From assembly GCA_013372875.1 (NCBI GenBank), contig JABXIW010000406.1:1-15512 (forward strand): DNA of 15,512 nt, read 5' to 3'. Made by a program: the position numbers and the translations under genes. The stretch comes from Gammaproteobacteria bacterium. GTDB taxonomy: Bacteria > Pseudomonadota > Gammaproteobacteria > Enterobacterales > Kangiellaceae. Below, piece after piece: positions 7,363-13,731 of the stretch (within the stretch, counting starts at the first letter, position 1; the number at the start of each line of letters is the position of its first letter). The notes below the pieces were generated by a model, which was not told the origin of the DNA, did no database searches, and saw only the letters and a program-made list of their open reading frames with translations.

Positions 7363-7410
7363 TATTTTGAGCGTTATGTGCGACGCATATTTGAGGCAAA
7401 AGCTTATTTT
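7363..7410. repeat. Dispersed repeat, copy A (about 48 bp)
   Basis: Aligned from TTTGAGCG at 7366, 38 of 43 bases match copy B at 8861-8905, with one single-base gap. Shared blocks are TTTGAGCGTTAT, TGCGACGCA, GGCAAAA and CTTATTT. The centre is a near-palindrome, ATGTGCG-A-CGCATAT, in which the one non-matching pair is a G.T wobble when read as plus-strand RNA. This copy lies just after the stop of the AT-rich membrane protein gene and runs into the left arm of the hairpin at 7398-7457. Confidence 0.85.
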
Positions 7411-7457
7411 AAACGCGGAGTTGGCACTCGCCAATGAGCATTTCAAAATAAGCTTTT
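7398..7457. terminator. Long imperfect hairpin between convergent genes, possible bidirectional terminator
   Basis: The outer arms AAAAGCTTATTTT (7398-7410) and AAAATAAGCTTTT (7445-7457) pair perfectly over 13 bp. The inner arms TTGGC (7421-7425) and GCCAA (7430-7434) close on an ACTC loop, with ten mostly unpaired bases on each side between the two stems. Both outer arms end in TTTT on the respective strand, so it could stop transcripts from either side, though the T tracts are short. The left arm is also the end of repeat copy A. Confidence 0.5.
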
Positions 7458-7492
7458 AACAAAAAAGATGCTAGCTAAATAGCTCAAAAGTT

Positions 7493-8848
7493 CTACTTCA
7501 CAAAATGCCACTTAGTTTGGCGTCCGCCTAGATAAATAACCTTCTCACCATCAAAATAAGCCGACTGCTCTAATGGTATCTGAATGAGCTGATTACCCCA
7601 CTCTGCTAATTTAGCCTTGATATTACCTTCGATGGCATAAGCGGTATTTGGATAGAGTTTCCAGTCGCCTTGGATTGGCGTTTTGCCTTGGTTATCCCAC
7701 ATTCCAATCGTGGGGCCTACCGCATGCCCAACAAAGCCTAATGGGTGAGTATAAGTGCTACTGTTTAGCCCTTTTTTTATAGCTTTTTCCTGAGTGGCTT
7801 CAAGAATTTCATTACCAGTTTTGCCAGTCTCATAGGAGTTGGTTAAAACATCTTGCCATTGATTACCTTTGGCTAAAGCGATTTTAAAACCTTTAGGCAC
7901 TTCAAATTCATCATTTTTAGCCACATAGCCAACTTCCTGGGTGTCAGTACACAAGCCGATATAGCAGATTCCGACGTCTGTATGAATCAAGTCACCAGGC
8001 ATAATGGTTCTGGCTGACTTTCCAAAAAAGGGCGCTTCAGGATCATTTTTATCACCTTGTCTTTGTATGGTGACATAAGGTTGAAACCAAGGCTCTAGCT
8101 GCAGCTCCTCAAAGCGCTCGCGAATGTACCAAGCGAGTTCATCACTAGTAGTAACGCCTGGGGTAATAGCTTTGGTGGAAAATGCTTCTGAGATAACTGA
8201 GCGTGCCATCTTGACGATATTGGGATAAATCGCTAACTCAGGCTCAGTTCGAGTTTCCATCCAACGAATAACCATTGGCTCTGAACTGACTAAGCGCTGC
8301 TGAAATTTTTCAGGCAAAAAGTCGTTTAGTTTTTGATACAAACCCTGACTAAGACCGTCAGCTATCGCCCAGTCTTTACTAACGTTGATGCCAATCTTGC
8401 TAGGATTATATTCCTCAATGATTTCGGCTAATCTTTGCCATTGTTGGTCTTTAGTCCCTCCATCCCAGCGAGTCTTGTATACATCGCCAATGCTATAACG
8501 ACTAACGCTAAAACGCTCTACCTTGCCATCTTTTAGAGCAAATACTAATAGCGTGGTTCTTCTTGCGGCAAACGTTGGCTGTGGCACTAAAGAATAAAAC
8601 AAGCGGTCTTCACCATATTCACGATTAATCACTAACCACATGTCCAAACCAGACTCTTTCATTAGCTGTGGTAGCAAGTTATCCAAACGGTGATTTAGAA
8701 TTTCATTAGCAACTTTAGCCCTTTCTTTATGACCAAGAATTTGCGGGGTTTCAGTTACCACCAAACCTTGCTCGAACTCTTGTGATTGAACCGACAAACA
8801 CATCACAATCAATAAAACACTTATACTTTTTTTCATTAGATTACTCAT
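7493..8848 (-). CDS. Secreted M24 family metallopeptidase (Xaa-Pro aminopeptidase-like)
   Basis: Pita-bread fold metallopeptidase of family M24, predicted to act outside the cytoplasm. An N-terminal signal peptide is visible (KK followed by SISVLLIVMCLSV, cleavage probably near residues 22-24). The N-terminal creatinase-like domain covers about 40-200 and the catalytic domain about 205-440. The five expected metal ligands can be placed: D291 (HTDVG), D302 (CTDTQ), H375 (GFVGHAVG), E407 (AIEGN) and E427 (IPLEQSA). The ATG at 8848 has AGAG 7 bases upstream; the Met at residue 5 has no such site. Substrate is unproven; Xaa-Pro cleavage is inferred from the family. It lies 51 bases downstream of the AI-2E transporter gene, across repeat copy B. 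Confidence 0.88.
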   Translation of the reverse strand: MSNLMKKSISVLLIVMCLSVQSQEFEQGLVVTETPQILGHKERAKVANEILNHRLDNLLPQLMKESGLDMWLVINREYGEDRLFYSLVPQPTFAARRTTLLVFALKDGKVERFSVSRYSIGDVYKTRWDGGTKDQQWQRLAEIIEEYNPSKIGINVSKDWAIADGLSQGLYQKLNDFLPEKFQQRLVSSEPMVIRWMETRTEPELAIYPNIVKMARSVISEAFSTKAITPGVTTSDELAWYIRERFEELQLEPWFQPYVTIQRQGDKNDPEAPFFGKSARTIMPGDLIHTDVGICYIGLCTDTQEVGYVAKNDEFEVPKGFKIALAKGNQWQDVLTNSYETGKTGNEILEATQEKAIKKGLNSSTYTHPLGFVGHAVGPTIGMWDNQGKTPIQGDWKLYPNTAYAIEGNIKAKLAEWGNQLIQIPLEQSAYFDGEKVIYLGGRQTKWHFVK

Positions 8849-8860
8849 AGCTAAACTCTG

Positions 8861-8905
8861 TATTTGAGCGTTATTTGCGACGCAAATTCATGGCAAAACT
8901 TATTT
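8861..8905. repeat. Dispersed repeat, copy B (about 45 bp)
   Basis: Second copy of the repeat at 7363-7410, in the same orientation. Its centre is a perfect palindrome with a one-base middle, ATTTGCG-A-CGCAAAT (8872-8886). It fills most of the 51-base gap between the AI-2E transporter and M24 peptidase genes and includes the TAA stop (8900-8902) and last Lys codon of the transporter gene. Confidence 0.85.
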
Positions 8906-9952
8906 ATCGCCCAACATAATTCCGATCCATTGAGTTTCTTCATTCGCGTCAAGTACGATTTTTACGATGATAGTCAATGGTACAGATAGCAGCATTCCGA
9001 CAGGTCCCAACACCCAACCCCAGAATAATAAGGATAAGAACACCACTAATGTAGATAAGCCTAACCCTTTGCCCATAAATTTAGGCTCAACGATATTGCC
9101 AACGATAAAGTTTACTAGTAGATAACCAACGGCAACTAATATAGGCGTTGTAATGGTGCTTTCAGGAGATAGCCAAGCTAACAATACCGCTGGTACGGCG
9201 GCGATTATTGAGCCAATGTTAGGGATAAAGTTGAACATAAAGGCCACTAACCCCCACAGGAATGGGTACTCAACATTAAAGAACCAGAGCCATGCCGAAA
9301 TAAATGCGCCTGTCATTAAACTCACTATCGATTTAATGGTAGCGTAACGTTTGATTTTTTCGATTACTTGGTCGGCACCACTTTTAGCTTTGCTATCGCC
9401 CAAGTCGGAGCCTGGAAAAGCCCTATGCAGCTTGTCTGAGAAAATACTGGCTTCCATCAATAAAAAGATCGAAGTAAACACGATTAAGAAAGTATTGCTT
9501 AGTAAACTACCCAGGCCATTTAAGACCGAGGTGGATACATTCATAATCATGCCTGGCGAAAAGTTTTCAGACAGGCTACTTTCAGGAATGGGTAGACCGA
9601 ACTTTCTCAAACCATCAATTGCGCCTGACAATTTGTTGGTTAACTCGGCTTGATAACGAGGAAGTTTATCTGAGAAGTCCTGAATGGAGTTCCCCACTAA
9701 CTTACCAATCACAAAGAATATAAAACCCGCAATCACTACCACTAAAATAATGGCAAGCCAATCTGGAATGTCTTTTTTGGTAAAGGGAATCTTGCTGGAT
9801 GCAAAGAAAAAATACAAAGGTCCTAATATGATCGACACGAAGATCGATAGAATCACAGGTACAATAAAACTGCTAGCAGCTTTCATGCCTGCAATAATAA
9901 TAAAAGTTGCAGCAATGGCTAGTAACACATTGGTGGCGCGACTGACTTGCAT
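8900..9952 (-). CDS. AI-2E transporter / PerM family membrane protein
   Basis: Polytopic inner-membrane protein of the AI-2E_transport family (PF01594), which includes E. coli PerM, YdiK and TqsA; members are proposed exporters or ion antiporters and the substrate here is unknown. It has 350 residues with hydrophobic segments in the family pattern: a pair near the N-terminus, one at about 65-85, one near 155, and a C-terminal group. Recognisable blocks are FLWGLVAFMFNFIPNIGSIIA and VVFLSLLFWGWVLGPVGMLL. The ATG at 9952 follows a strong GAGGGGAG Shine-Dalgarno. It is transcribed away from tatD, and its stop codon lies within repeat copy B. Confidence 0.92.
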   Translation of the reverse strand: MQVSRATNVLLAIAATFIIIAGMKAASSFIVPVILSIFVSIILGPLYFFFASSKIPFTKKDIPDWLAIILVVVIAGFIFFVIGKLVGNSIQDFSDKLPRYQAELTNKLSGAIDGLRKFGLPIPESSLSENFSPGMIMNVSTSVLNGLGSLLSNTFLIVFTSIFLLMEASIFSDKLHRAFPGSDLGDSKAKSGADQVIEKIKRYATIKSIVSLMTGAFISAWLWFFNVEYPFLWGLVAFMFNFIPNIGSIIAAVPAVLLAWLSPESTITTPILVAVGYLLVNFIVGNIVEPKFMGKGLGLSTLVVFLSLLFWGWVLGPVGMLLSVPLTIIVKIVLDANEETQWIGIMLGDK

Positions 9953-9984
9953 CCTAACTCCCCTCTTGTTTTTATGACTTTTAG

Positions 9985-10013
9985 TTTATACCATCTGAAT
10001 CAAGAATTTCTAA
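9985..10013 (-). promoter_or_regulatory. Probable promoter of the AI-2E transporter gene
   Basis: On the minus strand, an extended -10 (TG-G-TATAAA, hexamer 9985-9990) is preceded at 17 bases by TTAGAA (10008-10013), which matches four of six -35 positions. It lies in the 76-base divergent gap and would give a leader of about 25 bases carrying the GAGGGGAG site. Confidence 0.6.
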
Positions 10014-10028
10014 TAAAAACACTGATTT

Positions 10029-10841
10029 ATGCTAACGCCACAAGCAGATCCCTTGGCTTTTATAGACATTGGGGTCAATTTGACCAATTCAAGATTCGAC
10101 AAAGATCGCCTGCAAGTGATAAATCAGGCGCGAGAAGCTGGCGTTGTAGCGCAAATCATTACGGGCACCAATGCCCAAGAGAGTCAGCAAGCCTTTGAAT
10201 TAGCGCGTAAGCATAATGGACTTTTTGCCACTGCTGGCTGCCATCCGCACGATGCACAGCGCATGACCATTGAAGATTTTGAAATAATTAAAAGTTTGCA
10301 GAATCAACCCGAAGTTGTCGCCATTGGCGAATGCGGCCTAGACTTCAATCGCAATTTTTCGCCGCCTGATAGTCAGCAACAAGTATTTCGGCAACAATTA
10401 GAGCTAGCTTGCGTACTGCAACAACCTTTATTTTTACACGAGCGCGATGCTTCAGAAACCATGTTGGCCATGCTGGATGAATTTGAGGGGAAACTACCCA
10501 AAGCAGTCATTCATTGCTTTACTGGCTCTGAAAGTGAGCTTATGGCTTATCTTGAGCGGGATCTTTATATTGGCATTACCGGCTGGATCTGCGACGAAAG
10601 GCGCGGCAAGCCATTAGCGGATATTGTGCATCTAATTCCAGATGACAAGCTGATGATTGAAACTGATGCGCCCTATTTAATTCCTAGGGACATCAAGCCA
10701 AAACCAAAATCGAGTAGAAATCTACCACAATATTTACCGCATATCGCCAATAAGATCGCCCAGTGTCGTTCGCAAAGTTGGGAACATATTGCTACTATCA
10801 GTAGTCAGAATGCTAAAGGCTTTTTTCAGTTGAGTTTCTGA
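10029..10841 (+). CDS. tatD: TatD family metal-dependent hydrolase (TatD DNase)
   Basis: Cytoplasmic TIM-barrel metallohydrolase with 3'-5' exonuclease activity in E. coli, linked there to DNA repair and quality control; it is not part of the Tat pore. It has 270 residues (E. coli about 260). It begins FIDIGVNLTNSRF, lacking the N-terminal HxH seen in YcfH/YjjV paralogues, just as E. coli TatD does. Metal ligands are E101 (GECGLDFNRNF), H137 (FLHERDA), H162 (IHCFTG) and D213 (ETDAPYL). ITGWICDERRG (183-193) is a TatD hallmark. No Shine-Dalgarno is obvious before ATG 10029. It is divergent from the AI-2E gene and 37 bases ahead of the MFS-acyltransferase gene. Confidence 0.95.
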   Translation: MLTPQADPLAFIDIGVNLTNSRFDKDRLQVINQAREAGVVAQIITGTNAQESQQAFELARKHNGLFATAGCHPHDAQRMTIEDFEIIKSLQNQPEVVAIGECGLDFNRNFSPPDSQQQVFRQQLELACVLQQPLFLHERDASETMLAMLDEFEGKLPKAVIHCFTGSESELMAYLERDLYIGITGWICDERRGKPLADIVHLIPDDKLMIETDAPYLIPRDIKPKPKSSRNLPQYLPHIANKIAQCRSQSWEHIATISSQNAKGFFQLSF

Positions 10842-10878
10842 GAACAACTAAGTGAAATAAGAAGAATAGGAACAATTA

Positions 10879-12756
10879 ATGGCAAACCAATTTCAATTAT
10901 TTAAGAAAAAATTCTTTTCCTCTTACTTCATCACTCAAGCCTTAGGGGCCTTTAACGACAGCATTTTCAAGCAAGCGTTAATTACCATCATCACTTTTTT
11001 CTCCATCGGCAAACTAGCTTACGATCCAGCCATTATGACTACCATTGCCATGGGCTTATTTATTTTGCCCTTCTTTTTGTTTTCCGCTACTGCAGGTCAA
11101 TTCGCTGAAAAATACGAAAAGTCGGGGCTTATCCAAAAAATTAAAATCCTCGAAATCTGCATTATGCTGTTGGCTTCGATTGGCCTTTATTTCGATAACA
11201 TCAACTTCTTATTGCTGGTGTTATTTTTACTCGGCTTACAATCCACCCTATTTGGACCGATTAAATACTCTATCTTGCCACAACATTTAAAAGACCAAGA
11301 ATTGGTCGGTGGCAATGGGATGGTGGAAATGGGTACATTTCTAGCCATCTTAATCGGCACCATTGTCGGCGGCGCTTTAATCAGCTATGAAGAGCATGGC
11401 CGTGTATTATTGTCCTTATTAATATTGACCGTTGCCGTTAGCGGCTATTTTTCCAGTCGTCGCATTCCCGATACCCCAGCCATCCAACCTGACTTAAAAA
11501 TCAATTGGGAGCCTGTCGGTGAAACCTGGCGCACTTTGAAGTTTACCCGCGAAAATCGTACCGTCTTTTTGGCCATTCTAGGCATTTCATGGTTTTGGTT
11601 TTATGGCTCGGTTTTTCTTACACAAATAAATAATTTCACCAAACTGAGCTTAAACGGTAACGAAATCACCGCCATTTTAATCTTAACAGTATTCTCCATC
11701 GGTATTGGACTTGGTTCCGCCTTGTGTGAGCGTTTATCCGGTAACCGTGTCGAGCTCGGCTTAGTGCCCTTCGGCACCATCGGCATGACTTGGTTTGCAT
11801 TAGATATTTATTTCGTTAATCAAGCATCCAGCTATCCTGGTCTATTAAACCCGATGGAGTTTATACAAACTCCTGGTGCCATTCGAACTTTGATCGACTG
11901 CACTTTTGTTGGCGTATTTTGTGGCTTTTATATAGTACCGCTGTATGCTTTAGTGCAAGAGCGCTGCGATCGCAAAAGACTCTCACGAGTCATAGCAGGC
12001 AATAATATTCTCAACTCCTTATTTATGGTGGTCGCGGCAATTTTAACCGCCATCTGGTTATGGCTTGGCGTCACGATTCCGCAAATTTTCCTGATCACTG
12101 CCATTTTAAATGCAGTGGTGGCGCTCTATATTTTCAGCCTAGTGCCCGAATTTTTGATGCGATTTTTGGTTTGGTTGCTGATAAGTACAGTCTATAAGGT
12201 TCGCGTTAAAGGCTTAGAAAACATTCCAGAAGAAGGACCTGCCGTTTTAGTTTGTAATCACGTCAGTTATGTGGATTCTTTAATTATTGGAGGTTATATC
12301 CGCCGCCCTGTGCGCTTCGTGATGTATTATAAAATTTTCCAAATCCCAGTCCTGAGCTTTATTTTCAAAACTGCTAAAGCCATTCCGATTGCTGGCCGCA
12401 GTGAAGACGAGGCGTTACTCAATAGATCCATGTATCAAATCCAAGAGGCGCTCGATGCTGGCGAACTGGTGTGTATTTTCCCAGAAGGCAAATTAACCAG
12501 CGATGGCGAGATGAATGAATTTAAATCAGGCATCGAAAAAATCATTGCCAATTCGCCAGTACCTGTAGTTCCGATGGCGCTACAAGGTTTATGGCACAGC
12601 TTGTTCAGTCGTAAGAAAGTAAACAAGTTTATGGATCGGCTAAAACGTTTAAGAACCAGTGTCGGCTTGGTAATTGATGAATCGATTCCACCAGAAAAAA
12701 TCAGCAAAGAATTGCTGCAGGAAAAAGTGTCTGAGTTAAGAGGTGATAACCCTTAG
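10879..12756 (+). CDS. Two-domain MFS (LplT-like) / PlsC-type acyltransferase membrane protein
   Basis: Residues 1 to about 430 form an MFS transporter of the lysophospholipid-flippase (LplT) type (start FFSSYFITQALGAFNDSIFKQ, 12-32). Residues 440-620 form a PlsC/LPLAT glycerolipid acyltransferase with NHVSYVD (460-466), the GR of AIPIAGRS, FPEGKLTSDG (534-543) and VPVVPMALQG (561-570). By analogy with LplT/Aas, the protein could move lysophospholipids inward and re-acylate them. Many relatives are three-domain proteins with an acyl-ACP synthetase (AMP-binding) domain at the end; here the stop comes at residue 626 and the next gene is on the other strand. AGGAA lies 6 bases before ATG. No terminator is seen between it and dtd. 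Confidence 0.92.
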   Translation: MANQFQLFKKKFFSSYFITQALGAFNDSIFKQALITIITFFSIGKLAYDPAIMTTIAMGLFILPFFLFSATAGQFAEKYEKSGLIQKIKILEICIMLLASIGLYFDNINFLLLVLFLLGLQSTLFGPIKYSILPQHLKDQELVGGNGMVEMGTFLAILIGTIVGGALISYEEHGRVLLSLLILTVAVSGYFSSRRIPDTPAIQPDLKINWEPVGETWRTLKFTRENRTVFLAILGISWFWFYGSVFLTQINNFTKLSLNGNEITAILILTVFSIGIGLGSALCERLSGNRVELGLVPFGTIGMTWFALDIYFVNQASSYPGLLNPMEFIQTPGAIRTLIDCTFVGVFCGFYIVPLYALVQERCDRKRLSRVIAGNNILNSLFMVVAAILTAIWLWLGVTIPQIFLITAILNAVVALYIFSLVPEFLMRFLVWLLISTVYKVRVKGLENIPEEGPAVLVCNHVSYVDSLIIGGYIRRPVRFVMYYKIFQIPVLSFIFKTAKAIPIAGRSEDEALLNRSMYQIQEALDAGELVCIFPEGKLTSDGEMNEFKSGIEKIIANSPVPVVPMALQGLWHSLFSRKKVNKFMDRLKRLRTSVGLVIDESIPPEKISKELLQEKVSELRGDNP

Positions 12757-12780
12757 TAAATTATTCCTAGAAAACTATCC

Positions 12781-13218
12781 TTAGACAGAAAGATTAAAGG
12801 TTACAGGACCATCATTTAGCAGTTTAACCTTCATGTCAGCGCCAAATTGGCCTGACTCAACGTTGACGTATTGTTTTTTCGCCTGCCCAACTAGATATTC
12901 AAACAGCTGCTTGCCCATTGCCGGCGCTGCAGCGCTAGAAAAACTGGGCCTTAGCCCTGAGTTGGTATCTGCCGCTAAAGTAAATTGCGGCACCAATAAC
13001 AGACCACCTTGAACATCTTGCAATGACAAATTCATTTTGTCATTGGCATCACTAAAAACGCGATATTTTAAGAGTTTTTGTAATAATTTATCAGCGCTTT
13101 GCTCATCATCTTCTTTTTCTACGCCAATTAAAACCATTAATCCTTGCTCAATCTCGCCAATCACATTTCCTTCAACCTCGACGCTGGAGTAGGCCACGCG
13201 CTGCAGTAAGCCGATCAA
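12781..13218 (-). CDS. dtd: D-aminoacyl-tRNA deacylase (DTD1)
   Basis: Removes D-amino acids (and glycine from mischarged tRNA) as translation proofreading. It has 145 residues, the family length, with start LLQRV, FSDANDKMNLSL (55-66), QFTLAADT (78-85) and the Gly-cisPro motif NDGPVTF (135-141). The usual SQFTL active-site motif reads PQFTL (P77), and FWL near the end reads FNL. The start codon is TTG, sharing three bases with the TGA stop of the upstream lipoprotein gene (TTGA); GAGGA at 13225-13229, 6 bases upstream, fixes this start. The arrangement implies translational coupling. Confidence 0.95.
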   Translation of the reverse strand: MIGLLQRVAYSSVEVEGNVIGEIEQGLMVLIGVEKEDDEQSADKLLQKLLKYRVFSDANDKMNLSLQDVQGGLLLVPQFTLAADTNSGLRPSFSSAAAPAMGKQLFEYLVGQAKKQYVNVESGQFGADMKVKLLNDGPVTFNLSV

Positions 13219-13586
13219 TTCTGTTCCTCATCTTCTTTTTTCTCACCCTTAGTGCCGTCAATGACTTCGTCTTCATCGATTTGACGTACTATCACTTCAC
13301 CACCTAAATCGATCTCTTCATCCAAACCTTTTTGTGCTTTAACTTTGGCAACAGCAATTTGTGTGCATTTCACACGCAACTCTTGATCTTTGTAATTACC
13401 ATCAAGGCAAACGCGCATTTCATGTTCCAAGGCTTCTTTAACACTGGAATCTAAAAAAGCAGAGCGAGGTTGATCGCCTCCAGTTAGTCCACGCATGGTT
13501 TTCGCAACCTTTTGTGTCGTTGCAGCTGAGCAGGCAGCTAAGGCTAAACTAGAAACAAGCAATAGTATTTTTTTCATTGTTTTCAT
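13215..13586 (-). CDS. Small predicted lipoprotein, unknown function
   Basis: From ATG 13586 the protein has 123 residues. It has a type II signal peptide (MKTMKKILLLVSSLALAAC) with lipobox L-A-A-C at residues 16-19. Ser at +2 predicts outer-membrane sorting. Two further Cys (in RVCLDG and VKCTQ) could form a disulfide, and the C-terminus is strongly acidic (DEDEVID, KKEDEEQN). I do not recognise a family. A longer reading from TTG 13601 is possible but would place its start about 7 bases from the predicted transcription start; a shorter one from ATG 13577 also keeps the lipobox. Its stop overlaps the dtd start, so the two form an operon. Confidence 0.75.
   Translation of the reverse strand: MKTMKKILLLVSSLALAACSAATTQKVAKTMRGLTGGDQPRSAFLDSSVKEALEHEMRVCLDGNYKDQELRVKCTQIAVAKVKAQKGLDEEIDLGGEVIVRQIDEDEVIDGTKGEKKEDEEQN
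13225..13229 (-). promoter_or_regulatory. Shine-Dalgarno fixing the TTG start of dtd
   Basis: GAGGA on the minus strand lies 6 bases before the TTG at 13218, inside the last codons of the lipoprotein gene. No ATG or GTG in frame lies nearby, and the protein aligns with DTD from its first residue. Confidence 0.75.
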
Positions 13587-13614
13587 CAACTTAATTGGCA
13601 ATGGAATTCTGACC

Positions 13615-13623
13615 AGTATAGCA
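13615..13623 (-). promoter_or_regulatory. Extended -10 promoter of the lipoprotein-dtd operon
   Basis: TGC-TATACT on the minus strand is a good extended -10. The -35 region at 17 bases is poor, as is common for such promoters. Transcription would start near 13608, about 22 bases before ATG 13586, which supports that start over the TTG at 13601. Confidence 0.5.
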
Positions 13624-13693
13624 AGAAAATAGTTCCCGTGCGGAGCTCAAGTTTGCATAATCCTTAGTAGCTTTTGCAATGACAATCAGGCAT

Positions 13694-13719
13694 AAAAAAA
13701 CCGCACTAGGCGGTTTTTT
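13694..13719 (-). terminator. Rho-independent terminator of bipA/typA
   Basis: On the minus strand a perfect 10-bp stem (AAAAAACCGC with GCGGTTTTTT) and a five-base loop run into a tract of seven T, 13 bases after the bipA stop. The structure is symmetrical enough to act on the plus strand too. Confidence 0.93.
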
Positions 13720-13731
13720 ACTTACTAAAGA

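Noticed and set aside
7363..7460. Integron attC site (hairpin with inner and outer stems beside a low-GC gene)
   Set aside because: The flanking bases do not give the paired RYYYAAC and GTTRRRY boxes in the right order, the internal loop is too large, and there is no integrase or cassette array in the window.
7363..8905. Transposon with the repeats as its ends around the M24 peptidase gene
   Set aside because: The repeats are direct rather than inverted, no transposase is present, no target-site duplication is seen, and the gene has base composition like its neighbours.
9351..9977. Plus-strand open frames opposite the AI-2E transporter gene
   Set aside because: They mirror the hydrophobic codons of the minus-strand gene, lack ribosome sites and resemble no protein.
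11955..11985. GCGATCGC palindrome in the MFS-acyltransferase gene as a regulatory site or another repeat copy
   Set aside because: It is an eight-base palindrome explained by Cys-Asp-Arg-Lys codons and has none of the flanking bases of the repeat.
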